The notes beneath the pieces are model-generated. The model had not been told where the DNA came from. It ran no database searches and saw only the letters and a program-made list of their open reading frames with translations. A stretch of 64,000 nt of DNA from Geminocystis sp. NIES-3709 (lineage in GTDB: Bacteria; Cyanobacteriota; Cyanobacteriia; Cyanobacteriales; Cyanobacteriaceae). Every line of letters begins with the position of its first letter. The first letter of the stretch is position 1. The stretch is taken from positions 2,173,262 through 2,237,261 of the forward strand of contig NZ_AP014821.1 of the NCBI RefSeq assembly GCF_001548115.1. The letters are read 5' to 3'. The position numbers and the translations under genes are program-made. This document shows positions 39,791 to 48,877 of the stretch, piece by piece.

Positions 39791-41578
39791 ATGCCTATTC
39801 TTGATGTCACTGATTTACAAGTAGTTTTCACTGGTGATGAAGGTCAAAAATCGATCGCAGTGGATAAAATTTCTTTTACTTTACAAAAAGGAGAAATTAT
39901 GGGCATTGTGGGAGAATCAGGATCGGGAAAATCCGTTACTTCCCTTGCTATTATGGGGTTACTCTCTGCGACGGGTAAAATTGTGGATGGTAAAATTAAC
40001 TTTCAAGATAATCCAGACTTCCCCCCTATAAATCTCGTCAGTCTCACGGCTAGACAAAAAAGAGACTATCGTGGTGGTAAAATAGCTATGATATTTCAAG
40101 AACCGATGAGTTCTCTTAACCCCGTTTATAATATAGGTTTTCAAATTACTGAAGCGATAAGATTACATCAAAATATCTCTGAATTAGAAGCAAAACGACA
40201 AGCCATCAGTTTATTACAAGAGGTTAAACTTTTACCTACCGACACAGATTTAACTCAAGAATTTTTAGAGGAAAATACAAATAAAATCTCTACAGATAAA
40301 GAGATTCAAGCCTATATAAATCAAAGAAAACGATCGATTTTAAAACGTTATCCCCATGAGATGAGTGGTGGTCAGTTACAAAGAGTAATGATTGCGATCG
40401 CTATTTCTTGTCAACCGAGTATTCTAATTGCTGACGAACCTACTACTGCTTTGGATGTTACAGTTCAAGCCACCATTTTAGAACTATTAAAAGAATTATG
40501 CCGTAGTCGCCAAATGTCCTTAATTTTCATTACCCATGATTTAGCAGTGGTAGCTAATATAGCCGATAGTTTAGCAGTGATGTATCAAGGGAAAATCGTT
40601 GAATATGGAAAAACGACTGATATTTTATTTAATCCCCAACAACCCTATACTCAAGGTTTATTAGCCTGTCGCCCTCGTTTAGAGGAAACTCCCAGTTATT
40701 TACCCACCGTAGCAGATTTTATGGCAGATAACCACGAAACTATCTCGCCGTTGCCTTTGAGACAAATCAACTTAAATCAACCACTTTTAAAAGTAGATTC
40801 TTTGAAAGTAGGATTTCTTAAAAAAGGTGGTTTGCCTTGGGAAAAAGAGTATTTTTGGGCAATAAATGATGTCAGTTTTCAATTGTTTGCAGGAGAAACT
40901 TTAGGATTAGTGGGAGAGTCTGGTTGTGGTAAGTCCACCCTTGCTCGTACTATTTTAAGGTTAATTCCTGCTATGGAAGGATCGATCGAATTTTTAGGTC
41001 AAGATTTGATGACTTTACCCCCCAGAAGTAAGCGTTTAAGACAGTTACGGCGAGAAATGCAAATAGTGTTCCAAAATCCTTATAATTCTCTTAATCCCCG
41101 TCGCAGTATTGGTGATACGATCTCCGAACCGATGATAATTCATAGTATGGGGGGGAATTATGCTAAACGACAGGAAAGAGTGAGATACCTTTTAGATAGA
41201 GTTGGATTGAATCCAGATTGGTATAATCGCTATCCCCATGAGTTATCTGGTGGGCAACGCCAACGGGTATGTATTGCAAGGGCATTGGCTTTAAATCCTC
41301 AATTAATCATCTGTGATGAATCGGTATCAGCGTTAGATGTGTCTATTCAAGCCCAAGTTTTAAATCTTCTCAAAGAGTTACAAGGAGAGTTTGGTTTAAC
41401 TTATATTTTTATCTCCCATGATTTAAGCGTGGTGAAGTTTATGAGCGATCGAATTATGGTGATGAATCAAGGTAAAGTGGAAGAAATGTCCACCGCTACC
41501 CAAATTATTAATAATCCCCAAAGAGAATATACCCGTAAATTAATTGCTTCTATTCCAAAATTTCCCACGGCTGTTTAA
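39791..41578 (+). CDS. Peptide/nickel-type ABC transporter, fused double ATPase
   Basis: 595 residues with two complete nucleotide-binding domains. First: GESGSGKSVTSLA (about 41), signature MSGGQLQRV, Walker B IADEPTTALDV. Second: GESGCGKSTLART (about 376), signature LSGGQRQRVCIARAL, ICDESVSALDV. The region between is an oligopeptide-ATPase C-terminal extension (NPQQPYTQGLLACRPR). The DppD-DppF-type fusion is like YejF/GsiA and powers uptake of oligopeptides or similar; no permease or binding protein genes are adjacent. Single gene, divergent from the RTX gene. Confidence 0.92.
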   Translation: MPILDVTDLQVVFTGDEGQKSIAVDKISFTLQKGEIMGIVGESGSGKSVTSLAIMGLLSATGKIVDGKINFQDNPDFPPINLVSLTARQKRDYRGGKIAMIFQEPMSSLNPVYNIGFQITEAIRLHQNISELEAKRQAISLLQEVKLLPTDTDLTQEFLEENTNKISTDKEIQAYINQRKRSILKRYPHEMSGGQLQRVMIAIAISCQPSILIADEPTTALDVTVQATILELLKELCRSRQMSLIFITHDLAVVANIADSLAVMYQGKIVEYGKTTDILFNPQQPYTQGLLACRPRLEETPSYLPTVADFMADNHETISPLPLRQINLNQPLLKVDSLKVGFLKKGGLPWEKEYFWAINDVSFQLFAGETLGLVGESGCGKSTLARTILRLIPAMEGSIEFLGQDLMTLPPRSKRLRQLRREMQIVFQNPYNSLNPRRSIGDTISEPMIIHSMGGNYAKRQERVRYLLDRVGLNPDWYNRYPHELSGGQRQRVCIARALALNPQLIICDESVSALDVSIQAQVLNLLKELQGEFGLTYIFISHDLSVVKFMSDRIMVMNQGKVEEMSTATQIINNPQREYTRKLIASIPKFPTAV

Positions 41579-41663
41579 GGATAAGGCTTATTTGAGATTA
41601 TGCTTTTACTACTATTTCCTATTTCTTACCTTCCGTAATAATTATATATATATCTCAGGTTAT

Positions 41664-41680
41664 AATTAACCTCAGTTCGA
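41664..41680. repeat. 17-bp dispersed repeat, copy 2
   Basis: AATTAACCTCAGTTCGA, the exact reverse complement of 1835-1851. It lies 260 bases upstream of the kaiA start. Confidence 0.5.
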
Positions 41681-41776
41681 TCAAAAAATATTGTCGAAAG
41701 GGTAGCTTTCAGTTATTGTTAAGTTAAATTTTTTGTTAATATTAGTAATTGATTACTTATTCTTTAATGGAAAAAG

Positions 41777-41825
41777 GCTAAAAGCTAACCGCTGAGAACT
41801 AAAAGCTAAAAGCTAATCGCTACCT
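41777..41825. repeat. Heptamer repeat, GCTAnnn x7
   Basis: GCTAAAA, GCTAACC, GCTGAGA, ACTAAAA, GCTAAAA, GCTAATC, GCTACCT in phase. It sits 115 bases before kaiA. Confidence 0.6.
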
Positions 41826-41940
41826 TCACCTATAAATTTTCTAGCTCTCTCAGCTTATAACTAGGATATAATTGCTAATTGATTCATCGTCAAGTTAACA
41901 TATAGCTGAGTCAATAATTTAGCGTAATTAATAAAATCTC

Positions 41941-42912
41941 TTGTCTTCTCGATTATCTATTTGTATTTTTGTTCCCGTAGTGCAAATTGTTCACTCTTTA
42001 ACCCATTTACTGAGTGGCGATGGGACATTGTCTATGTGCGATCGTTATCATTTACATATATTAAACTCTGTGATAGAATTGAAAGAATTTGTCATAGATA
42101 ATAAAGAAAAATTAGACTGTTTAATTATACTAAATGATGAGATTAGCATTCCTGTCATTAACGAATTTTATGAATTAGGATTAATCTTACCTGTTGTTAT
42201 TATCGAATCGGATGACCTTGATTTATCGAAAGAATCAGTAAATGTTGACTCAGAAGTTAAAGTAATTAACAATGTAACACATGATTTTGATAGTCTTAAA
42301 CATATTTATCATAATGCCGAAGTGCATATTAGGTTAAGGCAATTAGGAAATATTACTAATTATATTGATAAAGCGATCGCTCAATTTTTACATTTAGCAC
42401 CGAGTTGTTCTATTATGGAAAGTCCCCATAGTCAAAATACCTCTAAACAAATAGAACAAAAACAAAATTTTTTATTATTACAACAAAGAAGATTATCAGA
42501 AAAATTAAAAGAAAGATTAGGATATTTGGGTGTTTATTATAATCGCAACCCTAACTATTTTTATCGGTATCTTTCTCAAACAGAAAAACAAGAATTAATA
42601 GATCAATTAAGTACAGCTTATCGAGACATTATTTTAGATTATTTTGGTCAAGAAAATGAAGTAAATCAGGCGATCGATCAATTTGTAAATCAAGCATTTT
42701 TTGCGGACTTATCTGTATCTCAAATCTTAGAAATTCATATGGAATTAATGGATCATTTTGCTCAACAACTAAAATTAGAGGGGAGAAATGAAGATATATT
42801 ATTAGATTATCGATTAGCATTAATTGATATTATCGCTCATCTTTGCGAAATGTATCGTCGCTCTATTCCTAAAGAAGATTTACCTTTTGAGGTGCTATTT
42901 CCTGTAGATTAA
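41941..42912 (+). CDS. kaiA: Circadian clock protein KaiA, full length
   Basis: 323 residues from a TTG start (SSRLSICIFV...), which aligns with the start of full-length KaiA. Residues about 1-135 are the pseudo-receiver domain, without phospho-Asp; about 180-300 is the C-terminal four-helix KaiC-binding domain, with ERLGYLGVYYNRNP, AFFADLSVSQILEIHMELMD and LLDYRLALIDIIAHLCEMYR. KaiA stimulates KaiC autophosphorylation. It is followed by kaiB after 56 nt. No clear Shine-Dalgarno precedes the TTG, so the exact start is less sure than the gene. Confidence 0.97.
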   Translation: MSSRLSICIFVPVVQIVHSLTHLLSGDGTLSMCDRYHLHILNSVIELKEFVIDNKEKLDCLIILNDEISIPVINEFYELGLILPVVIIESDDLDLSKESVNVDSEVKVINNVTHDFDSLKHIYHNAEVHIRLRQLGNITNYIDKAIAQFLHLAPSCSIMESPHSQNTSKQIEQKQNFLLLQQRRLSEKLKERLGYLGVYYNRNPNYFYRYLSQTEKQELIDQLSTAYRDIILDYFGQENEVNQAIDQFVNQAFFADLSVSQILEIHMELMDHFAQQLKLEGRNEDILLDYRLALIDIIAHLCEMYRRSIPKEDLPFEVLFPVD

Positions 42913-42968
42913 ATGGGAAAATAATTATAAAATACAAAACATATAAATAACTATTAAAATTACCTTAT

Positions 42969-43274
42969 ATGAGTCCCCTTAAAAAAACTTACGTTCTTAA
43001 GCTCTATGTAGCCGGGAATACTCCTAATTCTGTTAGGGCTTTAAAAACTTTAAAAAATATTCTTGAAGAGGAATTTAAAGGAGTATATGCCCTTAAAGTG
43101 ATCGATGTGTTAAAAAATCCTCAACTAGCAGAAGAAGATAAAATTTTAGCCACACCTACTCTGTCGAAAGTTTTGCCTCCTCCCGTTAGAAAAATTATTG
43201 GAGATTTATCCGATCGAGAAAAAGTATTAATTGGTTTAGACTTACTATATGAAGAAATAAGAGATCGAGAATAA
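42969..43274 (+). CDS. kaiB: Circadian clock protein KaiB
   Basis: 101 residues, the usual length. [18 protein letters not shown] is the thioredoxin-like start and [20 protein letters not shown] the fold-switching segment. KaiB binds phosphorylated KaiC, sequesters KaiA and drives the dephosphorylation phase. Central gene of the kai operon, 64 nt before kaiC. Confidence 0.98.
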   Translation: MSPLKKTYVLKLYVAGNTPNSVRALKTLKNILEEEFKGVYALKVIDVLKNPQLAEEDKILATPTLSKVLPPPVRKIIGDLSDREKVLIGLDLLYEEIRDRE

Positions 43275-43338
43275 CAATTTTTTTAACAAATATAAAACAA
43301 CTTTTTTAAAAATTAATTTAATAACTTTAATTGAGCAA

Positions 43339-44883
43339 ATGGATAGTATAGAAAAAGAAGAATTAAGAGCAAAAGGAGTCAAAAAAATTCGCACCATGAT
43401 CGAGGGATTTGACGAGATAAGTCATGGTGGTTTACCCATAGGAAGAACAACTCTTGTTAGCGGAACATCTGGGACAGGAAAAACCCTTTTTGCTATCCAA
43501 TTTTTATATCACGGCATTAAATATTTTGAATATCCGGGGTTGTTTATTACCTTTGAAGAATCTCCTAATGACATTATCCAAAATGCCTATAGTTTCGGTT
43601 GGGATTTACAAAGTTTAATTGATGAGGGTAAACTATTTATACTGGACGCATCCCCTGATCCTGAAGGTCAAGAAGTAGTGGGTAATTTTGATTTATCTGC
43701 TTTAATCGAACGTATCCAATATGCTGTCAAAAAATATCAAGCCAAATTAGTCTCGATCGACTCTGTTACTGCTATATTTCAACAGTATGATGGAGCTTCG
43801 GTGGTGAGAAGAGAAATTTTTCGTCTAGTGGCGAGATTGAAATTACTAGGGGTTACTTCTTTAATGACAACAGAAAGAACAGAAGAATATGGGCCTGTAG
43901 CACGTTTTGGGGTAGAAGAATTTGTATCCGATAACGTGGTTATTGTGCGTAATGTCTTGGAAGGAGAAAGAAGAAGACGTACCGCAGAAATTTTAAAGTT
44001 ACGAGGTACAACCCACATGAAAGGAGAATATCCCTTTACTATCACTAGCGATGGGATCAATATCTTTCCCCTTGGTGCAATGCAACTTACACAACGATCG
44101 TCTAATGTCCGTATTTCATCAGGCATTAAGATTCTTGACGAAATGTGCGGAGGCGGATTTTTTAAAGATTCCATCATTTTGGCGACGGGTGCGACAGGTA
44201 CAGGTAAAACTCTATTAGTGAGTAAATTTTTAGAAGAAGGTTGCCGACAAGGTGAAAGGGCTATTTTATTTGCCTATGAAGAATCCAGGGCACAATTATC
44301 TCGAAATGCGTCTTCTTGGGGTATCGATTTTGAGGAAATGGAACAAAAAGGACTACTTAAGTTATTATGTTCCTATCCTGAGTCCGCAGGATTAGAAGAT
44401 CATTTACAAATGATTAAATCAGAAATTGCTGAATTTAAACCTAGTCGTATTGCGATCGACTCCTTATCAGCTTTAGCCAGAGGAGTTACAAATAATGCTT
44501 TTCGTCAATTTGTGATCGGGGTGACAGGATACGCTAAACAAGAAGAAATTACTGGATTTTTTACGAATACGACGGATCAGTTTATGGGTGCTCATTCCAT
44601 TACGGAATCTCATATTTCCACCATTACCGACACAATTTTAATGTTGCAGTATGTAGAAATTAGAGGAGAGATGTCACGAGCGATCAACGTCTTTAAAATG
44701 CGGGGATCATGGCATGATAAAGGTATCCGAGAATATAGTATTAGTAAAGCAGGACCAGATATTAAAGACTCCTTCCGTAACTATGAACGTATTATTAGTG
44801 GTTCACCAAGTCGAATTAGTATTGACGAAAAAACAGAATTATCTCGTATTGTCAAAAATGTCAAAGATAAAATAGCAGAATAA
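43339..44883 (+). CDS. kaiC: Circadian clock protein KaiC
   Basis: 514 residues, two RecA-like rings. CI: Walker A GTSGTGKT (42-49) and catalytic Glu73-Glu74. CII: GATGTGKT and Glu pair in FAYEESRAQ. Phosphorylation sites SHISTITDT place Ser427 and Thr428 at the position of Ser431/Thr432 of Synechococcus elongatus. KaiC is the ATPase and autokinase of the clock. The C-terminal tail, bound by KaiA, ends ~25 residues after the RISIDEKTELSRIV segment. All catalytic residues are intact. Confidence 0.98.
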   Translation: MDSIEKEELRAKGVKKIRTMIEGFDEISHGGLPIGRTTLVSGTSGTGKTLFAIQFLYHGIKYFEYPGLFITFEESPNDIIQNAYSFGWDLQSLIDEGKLFILDASPDPEGQEVVGNFDLSALIERIQYAVKKYQAKLVSIDSVTAIFQQYDGASVVRREIFRLVARLKLLGVTSLMTTERTEEYGPVARFGVEEFVSDNVVIVRNVLEGERRRRTAEILKLRGTTHMKGEYPFTITSDGINIFPLGAMQLTQRSSNVRISSGIKILDEMCGGGFFKDSIILATGATGTGKTLLVSKFLEEGCRQGERAILFAYEESRAQLSRNASSWGIDFEEMEQKGLLKLLCSYPESAGLEDHLQMIKSEIAEFKPSRIAIDSLSALARGVTNNAFRQFVIGVTGYAKQEEITGFFTNTTDQFMGAHSITESHISTITDTILMLQYVEIRGEMSRAINVFKMRGSWHDKGIREYSISKAGPDIKDSFRNYERIISGSPSRISIDEKTELSRIVKNVKDKIAE

Positions 44884-45067
44884 GTATTGAGCATAGGAAA
44901 ACCGGTTAGGATAAGACGAGGAGACTGGAAAAAAATTTTCTATTTCTAAAATCTTTAATTTACATTTTTTTAAGATAGTGAAAATGCCTCAAACTATTAT
45001 CCATTAATCATTGCCTATTCCCCGTGAAAAGCAATAAACTTAGATAAATCCTTAGTTTTTCAGTACT

Positions 45068-45244
45068 TTATCCATTACATCCACATCCTGTATGGGAACA
45101 TCCGGTAGTACCCTCTTTATGACCTTCAGCACAAGCAGTAGAACAGAAATACTTACCTTCTTTTTGAAGGGCTGTTCCTATATCTACGATACATAAACAA
45201 GAAGGACACGCACATTTCATTTGAGTAATAGTAGCTGTTGTCAT
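45068..45244 (-). CDS. smtA: SmtA-type bacterial metallothionein
   Basis: 58 residues (MTTATITQMKCACPSC at the start, GCSHTGCGCNG at the end). Nine cysteines at 11, 13, 16, 18, 34, 38, 49, 54 and 56, plus histidines at 42 and 51, align with the zinc cluster of SmtA. It includes the YFCSTACAEGHKEG zinc-finger-like part. It binds Zn and Cd in the cytosol. The gene is too short for many ORF scans. AGGAG lies 11 nt before the ATG. An upstream palindrome fits an ArsR/SmtB operator; no smtB gene is nearby. It converges with kaiC. Confidence 0.93.
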   Translation of the reverse strand: MTTATITQMKCACPSCLCIVDIGTALQKEGKYFCSTACAEGHKEGTTGCSHTGCGCNG

Positions 45245-45268
45245 AATTTAATTAACTCCTTTTTTACA

Positions 45269-45290
45269 TGAATATCTGAACAATCATTCA
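45269..45290 (-). promoter_or_regulatory. Candidate SmtB/ZiaR-type operator of smtA
   Basis: TGAAT-atc-TG-aa-CA-atc-ATTCA, an imperfect 22-bp palindrome 25-46 nt before the smtA start codon. Its spaced TGA/TCA half-sites resemble metal-sensing ArsR-family sites. Binding is not shown. Confidence 0.4.
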
Positions 45291-45520
45291 ATCTTTTTTT
45301 CGATTATAACTTAAAATCTAAAAATGTGTTCATATCATCAATTATTTTTCTAAATAAAAAGACTTCTGCAAAAAGTAAAGGAAAAGGGAAGAGTGAATAA
45401 AATTGAAATTAGTATAATATTTTGTCAACTACAAAAATATTTTTTCTAAAATTACGAAAATAAGCAACACTCGGCCTTCTGGTATAGTTAATTCAGGATA
45501 CTTACGATCGATTAAAAAGA

Positions 45521-46348
45521 ATGTCAGGACAAAATTGGCAAGGAAAAATTAACCTAGTTTATGAATATCAAGAAGGTAAAACTAAGATAAAATCTGCTTA
45601 TCATCAAGCACCATTAAAAATTCAACGATCGTTTTATCCAGAGGGTGATTCTATCTGTCATAGTGTTATTTTACATACTGCGGGAGGAATTGTTGGAGGA
45701 GACATTTTAAGTCAAACTATTCATTTATCTTCTAATTCACAAGTATTTATTACGACTCCAGCCGCTACTAAAATTTATCGTACACAGGAAAAAAAAGCCT
45801 TTCAAGAAATAATTATTAACTTAGAAAATGATACTTATTTAGAATACTTACCTCAAGAAACGATCGTTTTTAATAAATGTCAATATCAACAAAAATTAAG
45901 GGTAAATTTAAGAGAAAATGCGACATGGTTGGGGTGGGAAATAATCCGTTTTGGTAGAAGTGCTAGGGGAGAAATTTTTACTCATGGACAATGGCTCAAT
46001 CAGACGGAAGTCTGGTATAAAGATAAACCTTTATGGATCGATCGACAATTATTACAAGGAGAAAGTAACCTTTTTTCAGCAATTAACGGTTTAGCTAATA
46101 AGCCAGTTATTGGAAATTTAACTCTTATTTCCGCTAAAATTAATCAAGATATAATCAGAGAAATTAGAGAACTAATTGAGAGTAAATTTACAAATTTAAT
46201 TATTTGTATAACTACTCTACAACAAGGATTATTATGTCGTTATCATGGTAATTCTGTCAGCGAAGCTAAAACTTGTTTAACAGCTATATGGCAATTATTA
46301 AGGGCAAAATATGGGTTAAATTCCCTAATAAAACCAAGATATTGGTAG
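45521..46348 (+). CDS. ureD: Urease accessory protein UreD (UreH)
   Basis: 275 residues. Conserved blocks: GDSICHSVILHTAGGIVGGD, PAATKIYRT, LEYLPQETIVF and the later GRSARGEIF. UreD binds apo-urease and recruits UreF/UreG for nickel insertion. Other urease genes are absent here, as is common in cyanobacteria where they are scattered. It converges with the DUF2996 gene. Confidence 0.95.
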   Translation: MSGQNWQGKINLVYEYQEGKTKIKSAYHQAPLKIQRSFYPEGDSICHSVILHTAGGIVGGDILSQTIHLSSNSQVFITTPAATKIYRTQEKKAFQEIIINLENDTYLEYLPQETIVFNKCQYQQKLRVNLRENATWLGWEIIRFGRSARGEIFTHGQWLNQTEVWYKDKPLWIDRQLLQGESNLFSAINGLANKPVIGNLTLISAKINQDIIREIRELIESKFTNLIICITTLQQGLLCRYHGNSVSEAKTCLTAIWQLLRAKYGLNSLIKPRYW

Positions 46349-46432
46349 TGGTAGAATGCAGAATTGAGAATAAAAACTTGTCAGGTGATAATGTTCACAA
46401 TTAATTTAATTTAACTTTAGTAATTTGAACAC

Positions 46433-46460
46433 TTAACCTAATACCCAATACCTAACATTC
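46433..46460. repeat. Heptamer repeat, AGGT class, minus orientation
   Basis: TTAACCT, AATACCC, AATACCT, AACATTC in phase. Reverse complement belongs to the AGGTnnn family. It lies between the convergent ureD and DUF2996 genes, followed by a CCCTCACCAAGAAATTTTTT segment resembling 1617-1636. Confidence 0.5.
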
Positions 46461-46511
46461 ACCTTTACCAAAAAACCCTCACCAAGAAATTTTTTCATCT
46501 ACTGAATTTCA

Positions 46512-46970
46512 TTAATTTCTGGCTAACCATTTTTGACCATTTAAACGCTTAAGAGTAAATAATACCATTAAATCAAGACTAGCCTTGCGCTCATCAATCA
46601 TAAAAGATTCGATCGTACTTGGCTTTTTGTCGTCAGTAGTACAAGAAAAGGCTTTTTGCCCGTTGATATTTTCTTCTAAAAAATAAAGAGAAAATTGACG
46701 AGTTTTTAAATTGCCAATTACTTGCCAACACTCAGGATTAGATTCAAAACCCATTACCGGAATTTTAGCTTTTTTAAAATCTAACTTGACATCTTGTAAA
46801 CCTTGCTTTTCTAAAGCAGTTTTGAGAGTCGGAGTAAAATGTTGCTCCATAAACTCAGTGAAAGGCTTATCTTCTAAAGCTGGAGGTTTAACTTTTTTCG
46901 CAGGTGCAACTTTTGCGTCTGTTACCTCTGGTTTCTTTTTTGTTTCTGTTGCCTTAGTTTCTTCCGTCAT
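46512..46970 (-). CDS. DUF2996-like protein
   Basis: 152 residues. The N-terminal ~30 residues are Lys/Ala/Pro-rich (KKKPEVTDAKVAPAKKVKPP) and disordered. The folded part has AKIPVMGFESNPECWQVIGN and the LDLMVLFTLKRLNGQKWL end, as in the cyanobacterial DUF2996 family. No signal peptide or membrane helix. Function unknown. Upstream neighbour on the same strand is the GH57 enzyme, separated by a 73-nt gap; I infer no link. Confidence 0.7.
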   Translation of the reverse strand: MTEETKATETKKKPEVTDAKVAPAKKVKPPALEDKPFTEFMEQHFTPTLKTALEKQGLQDVKLDFKKAKIPVMGFESNPECWQVIGNLKTRQFSLYFLEENINGQKAFSCTTDDKKPSTIESFMIDERKASLDLMVLFTLKRLNGQKWLARN

Positions 46971-47043
46971 AATTTATTTAAGTATAAAAAATTTTTGATA
47001 AAGGTAAAAGATAATCAATACCACTTATTACTTATTACTTTAA

Positions 47044-48633
47044 CTAAAGAGGACGATAAACACGATAATCAATATTAGGGAAAATGTTATCAATTTTTTC
47101 CACTTTTTCTAACCAACCAGAATCAACTTTTTCTGCCCAAATATCTTCATAAAGTTTATTTAGTCTCAATAAATGACTCTTAGTACGTCTTACGGCATAA
47201 GGCACCATTGTACCTGTACGCATAATAAACGCCCAATCTGACGACTGTGCCAATAATAATTCTCTGGCGGCTTGATTTAATGCTCGTAATTGTAACTCAT
47301 CTGCGGGATCTTTGGTGGACAAATGAATCATCTTTTCGGCCGCTTTGTGTAAATGAGGATAAACCCACGCATTAGTATGATTTAACCAATATTCATGGAA
47401 ACCTTTATAACCCCAGCTAGATTGTGACGGAATTGCTACTTGTTGAGTCGGATGTCCTTTTAAATAATCCGCCAAGTGAATCATATACAAGGAATCTTGA
47501 TCAAACCATGCTTTCCGAAAGAGAAAATCAATAAATTGAGGACCTTCATACCACCAATGACCATATAACTCCGCATCATAAGGAGATACGACGATCGGTT
47601 CCCGTTGCATCATTCCTGCTAAATGTTGCACTTGTTGAACACGATTGTATAAAAAGTTTCCTGCGTGTTCTGCGGCTTTTTCTTTTGCCCAATAAGGATC
47701 ATATAAGGCTTTATCTGATAAACCAGCTTGACGACTGGTAATTTTATGATATTTTACCCCGACATTTTTTCTTTGACCATTGGGCATAATATAAGGTTTT
47801 ATATAATCATAGTCTGCTTCCCATCCCAAATCTTTATAAAATTCTCGATAGACAGGATCACCCGGATAACCAACTTCAGAAGACCAAACCTGTTGTGATG
47901 ATTCATGATCACGCCCAAAAACTGCCACTCCTGTTTCTGTGAAAATGGGGGCATAAGTACCAAAACGAGGACGAGGACGAGCATATAATAAACCATGACC
48001 ATCAGTTAAGAAATAACGTAAACCTGCATCGGCTAACATTCTTTCTAAGCCTTCATAATAAGCACATTCAGGCAACCAGATACCCCGAGGGCGCATCCCA
48101 AAATTTTCTTCATAACTTTGACAGGCAACTTCAATTTGCGCCCATACTGCTTGAGGATACATTTTCATCAACGGTAAGTAACCGTGAGTTGCACCACAAG
48201 TAATAATTTCAACATTATTACTATCTTGAAACTTTTTAAACGCGCTTACTAAATCTCCTTTATATCCTTCCCATATTTTACGGGTTTCGCTAAATTCTTG
48301 AGCATAGTACTCGGCAAGATATTTAATATGCCCATTATGCTCATTATGTTCAATTTCTTTTTCAACTAATTCTTGTAATTTTTCTAAATGTTCGCTATAT
48401 CTTTCTTGTAATAGTTTATCTCGGAGCATAGACACTAAGGGAGGTGTCATACTCATAGTTATTTTAAAATCAACTCCATCACGTTTTAAGCCTTCAAAAA
48501 CTTGGAGTAAAGGGATATAAGTTTCTGTGATTGCTTCATACAACCACTCTTCTTCTAAGACATAATCACTTTCAGGATGGCGAACAAATGGTAAATGTGC
48601 GTGTAGCACGAGGGCGAGGTAGCCAAGAGCCAT
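47044..48633 (-). CDS. GH57 1,4-alpha-glucan branching enzyme
   Basis: 529 residues. LVLHAHLPFVRHPE is the GH57 N-terminal motif. GIWLPECAYYEG holds the nucleophile Glu and SPYDAELYGHWWYEGP the acid/base Asp. The C-terminal part (LNHTNAWVYPHLHKAAEKM) is the typical helical region of this subfamily. The protein is smaller than the ~700-residue GH13 branching enzyme. It makes alpha-1,6 branches in glycogen in the cytosol, an alternative to GlgB. Confidence 0.93.
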   Translation of the reverse strand: MALGYLALVLHAHLPFVRHPESDYVLEEEWLYEAITETYIPLLQVFEGLKRDGVDFKITMSMTPPLVSMLRDKLLQERYSEHLEKLQELVEKEIEHNEHNGHIKYLAEYYAQEFSETRKIWEGYKGDLVSAFKKFQDSNNVEIITCGATHGYLPLMKMYPQAVWAQIEVACQSYEENFGMRPRGIWLPECAYYEGLERMLADAGLRYFLTDGHGLLYARPRPRFGTYAPIFTETGVAVFGRDHESSQQVWSSEVGYPGDPVYREFYKDLGWEADYDYIKPYIMPNGQRKNVGVKYHKITSRQAGLSDKALYDPYWAKEKAAEHAGNFLYNRVQQVQHLAGMMQREPIVVSPYDAELYGHWWYEGPQFIDFLFRKAWFDQDSLYMIHLADYLKGHPTQQVAIPSQSSWGYKGFHEYWLNHTNAWVYPHLHKAAEKMIHLSTKDPADELQLRALNQAARELLLAQSSDWAFIMRTGTMVPYAVRRTKSHLLRLNKLYEDIWAEKVDSGWLEKVEKIDNIFPNIDYRVYRPL

Positions 48634-48877
48634 AATATGTAGATAACTATTTGCTAGTTTTTACAGGTGGACAGATTTAATAAAATTATCTGTCATTAGA
48701 ATTTTAGGATAAAACGAGCGATGTTTCACAATAGTTAAATTAAAATAATAATCAATTCTCAATTCAATTTTTGAGGAATAGGATATGATCCCTTTTAACA
48801 ATCAATAATTAAAATTAACTGTCAATAGTCTTGATCAAGATAATATTGTTTATTAGAGAAAGTATAATTTATAATCA

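Larger units (their letters stand above)
41579..41940. other. kaiA upstream region with repeats
   Basis: 362 bases holding a three-unit heptamer array at 41611-41631 (ACTATTT, CCTATTT, CTTACCT), the 17-mer at 41664-41680, and a seven-unit heptamer array at 41777-41825. The kaiA promoter must lie here or in the last ~110 bases; I see no confident -35/-10 pair. Confidence 0.5.
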
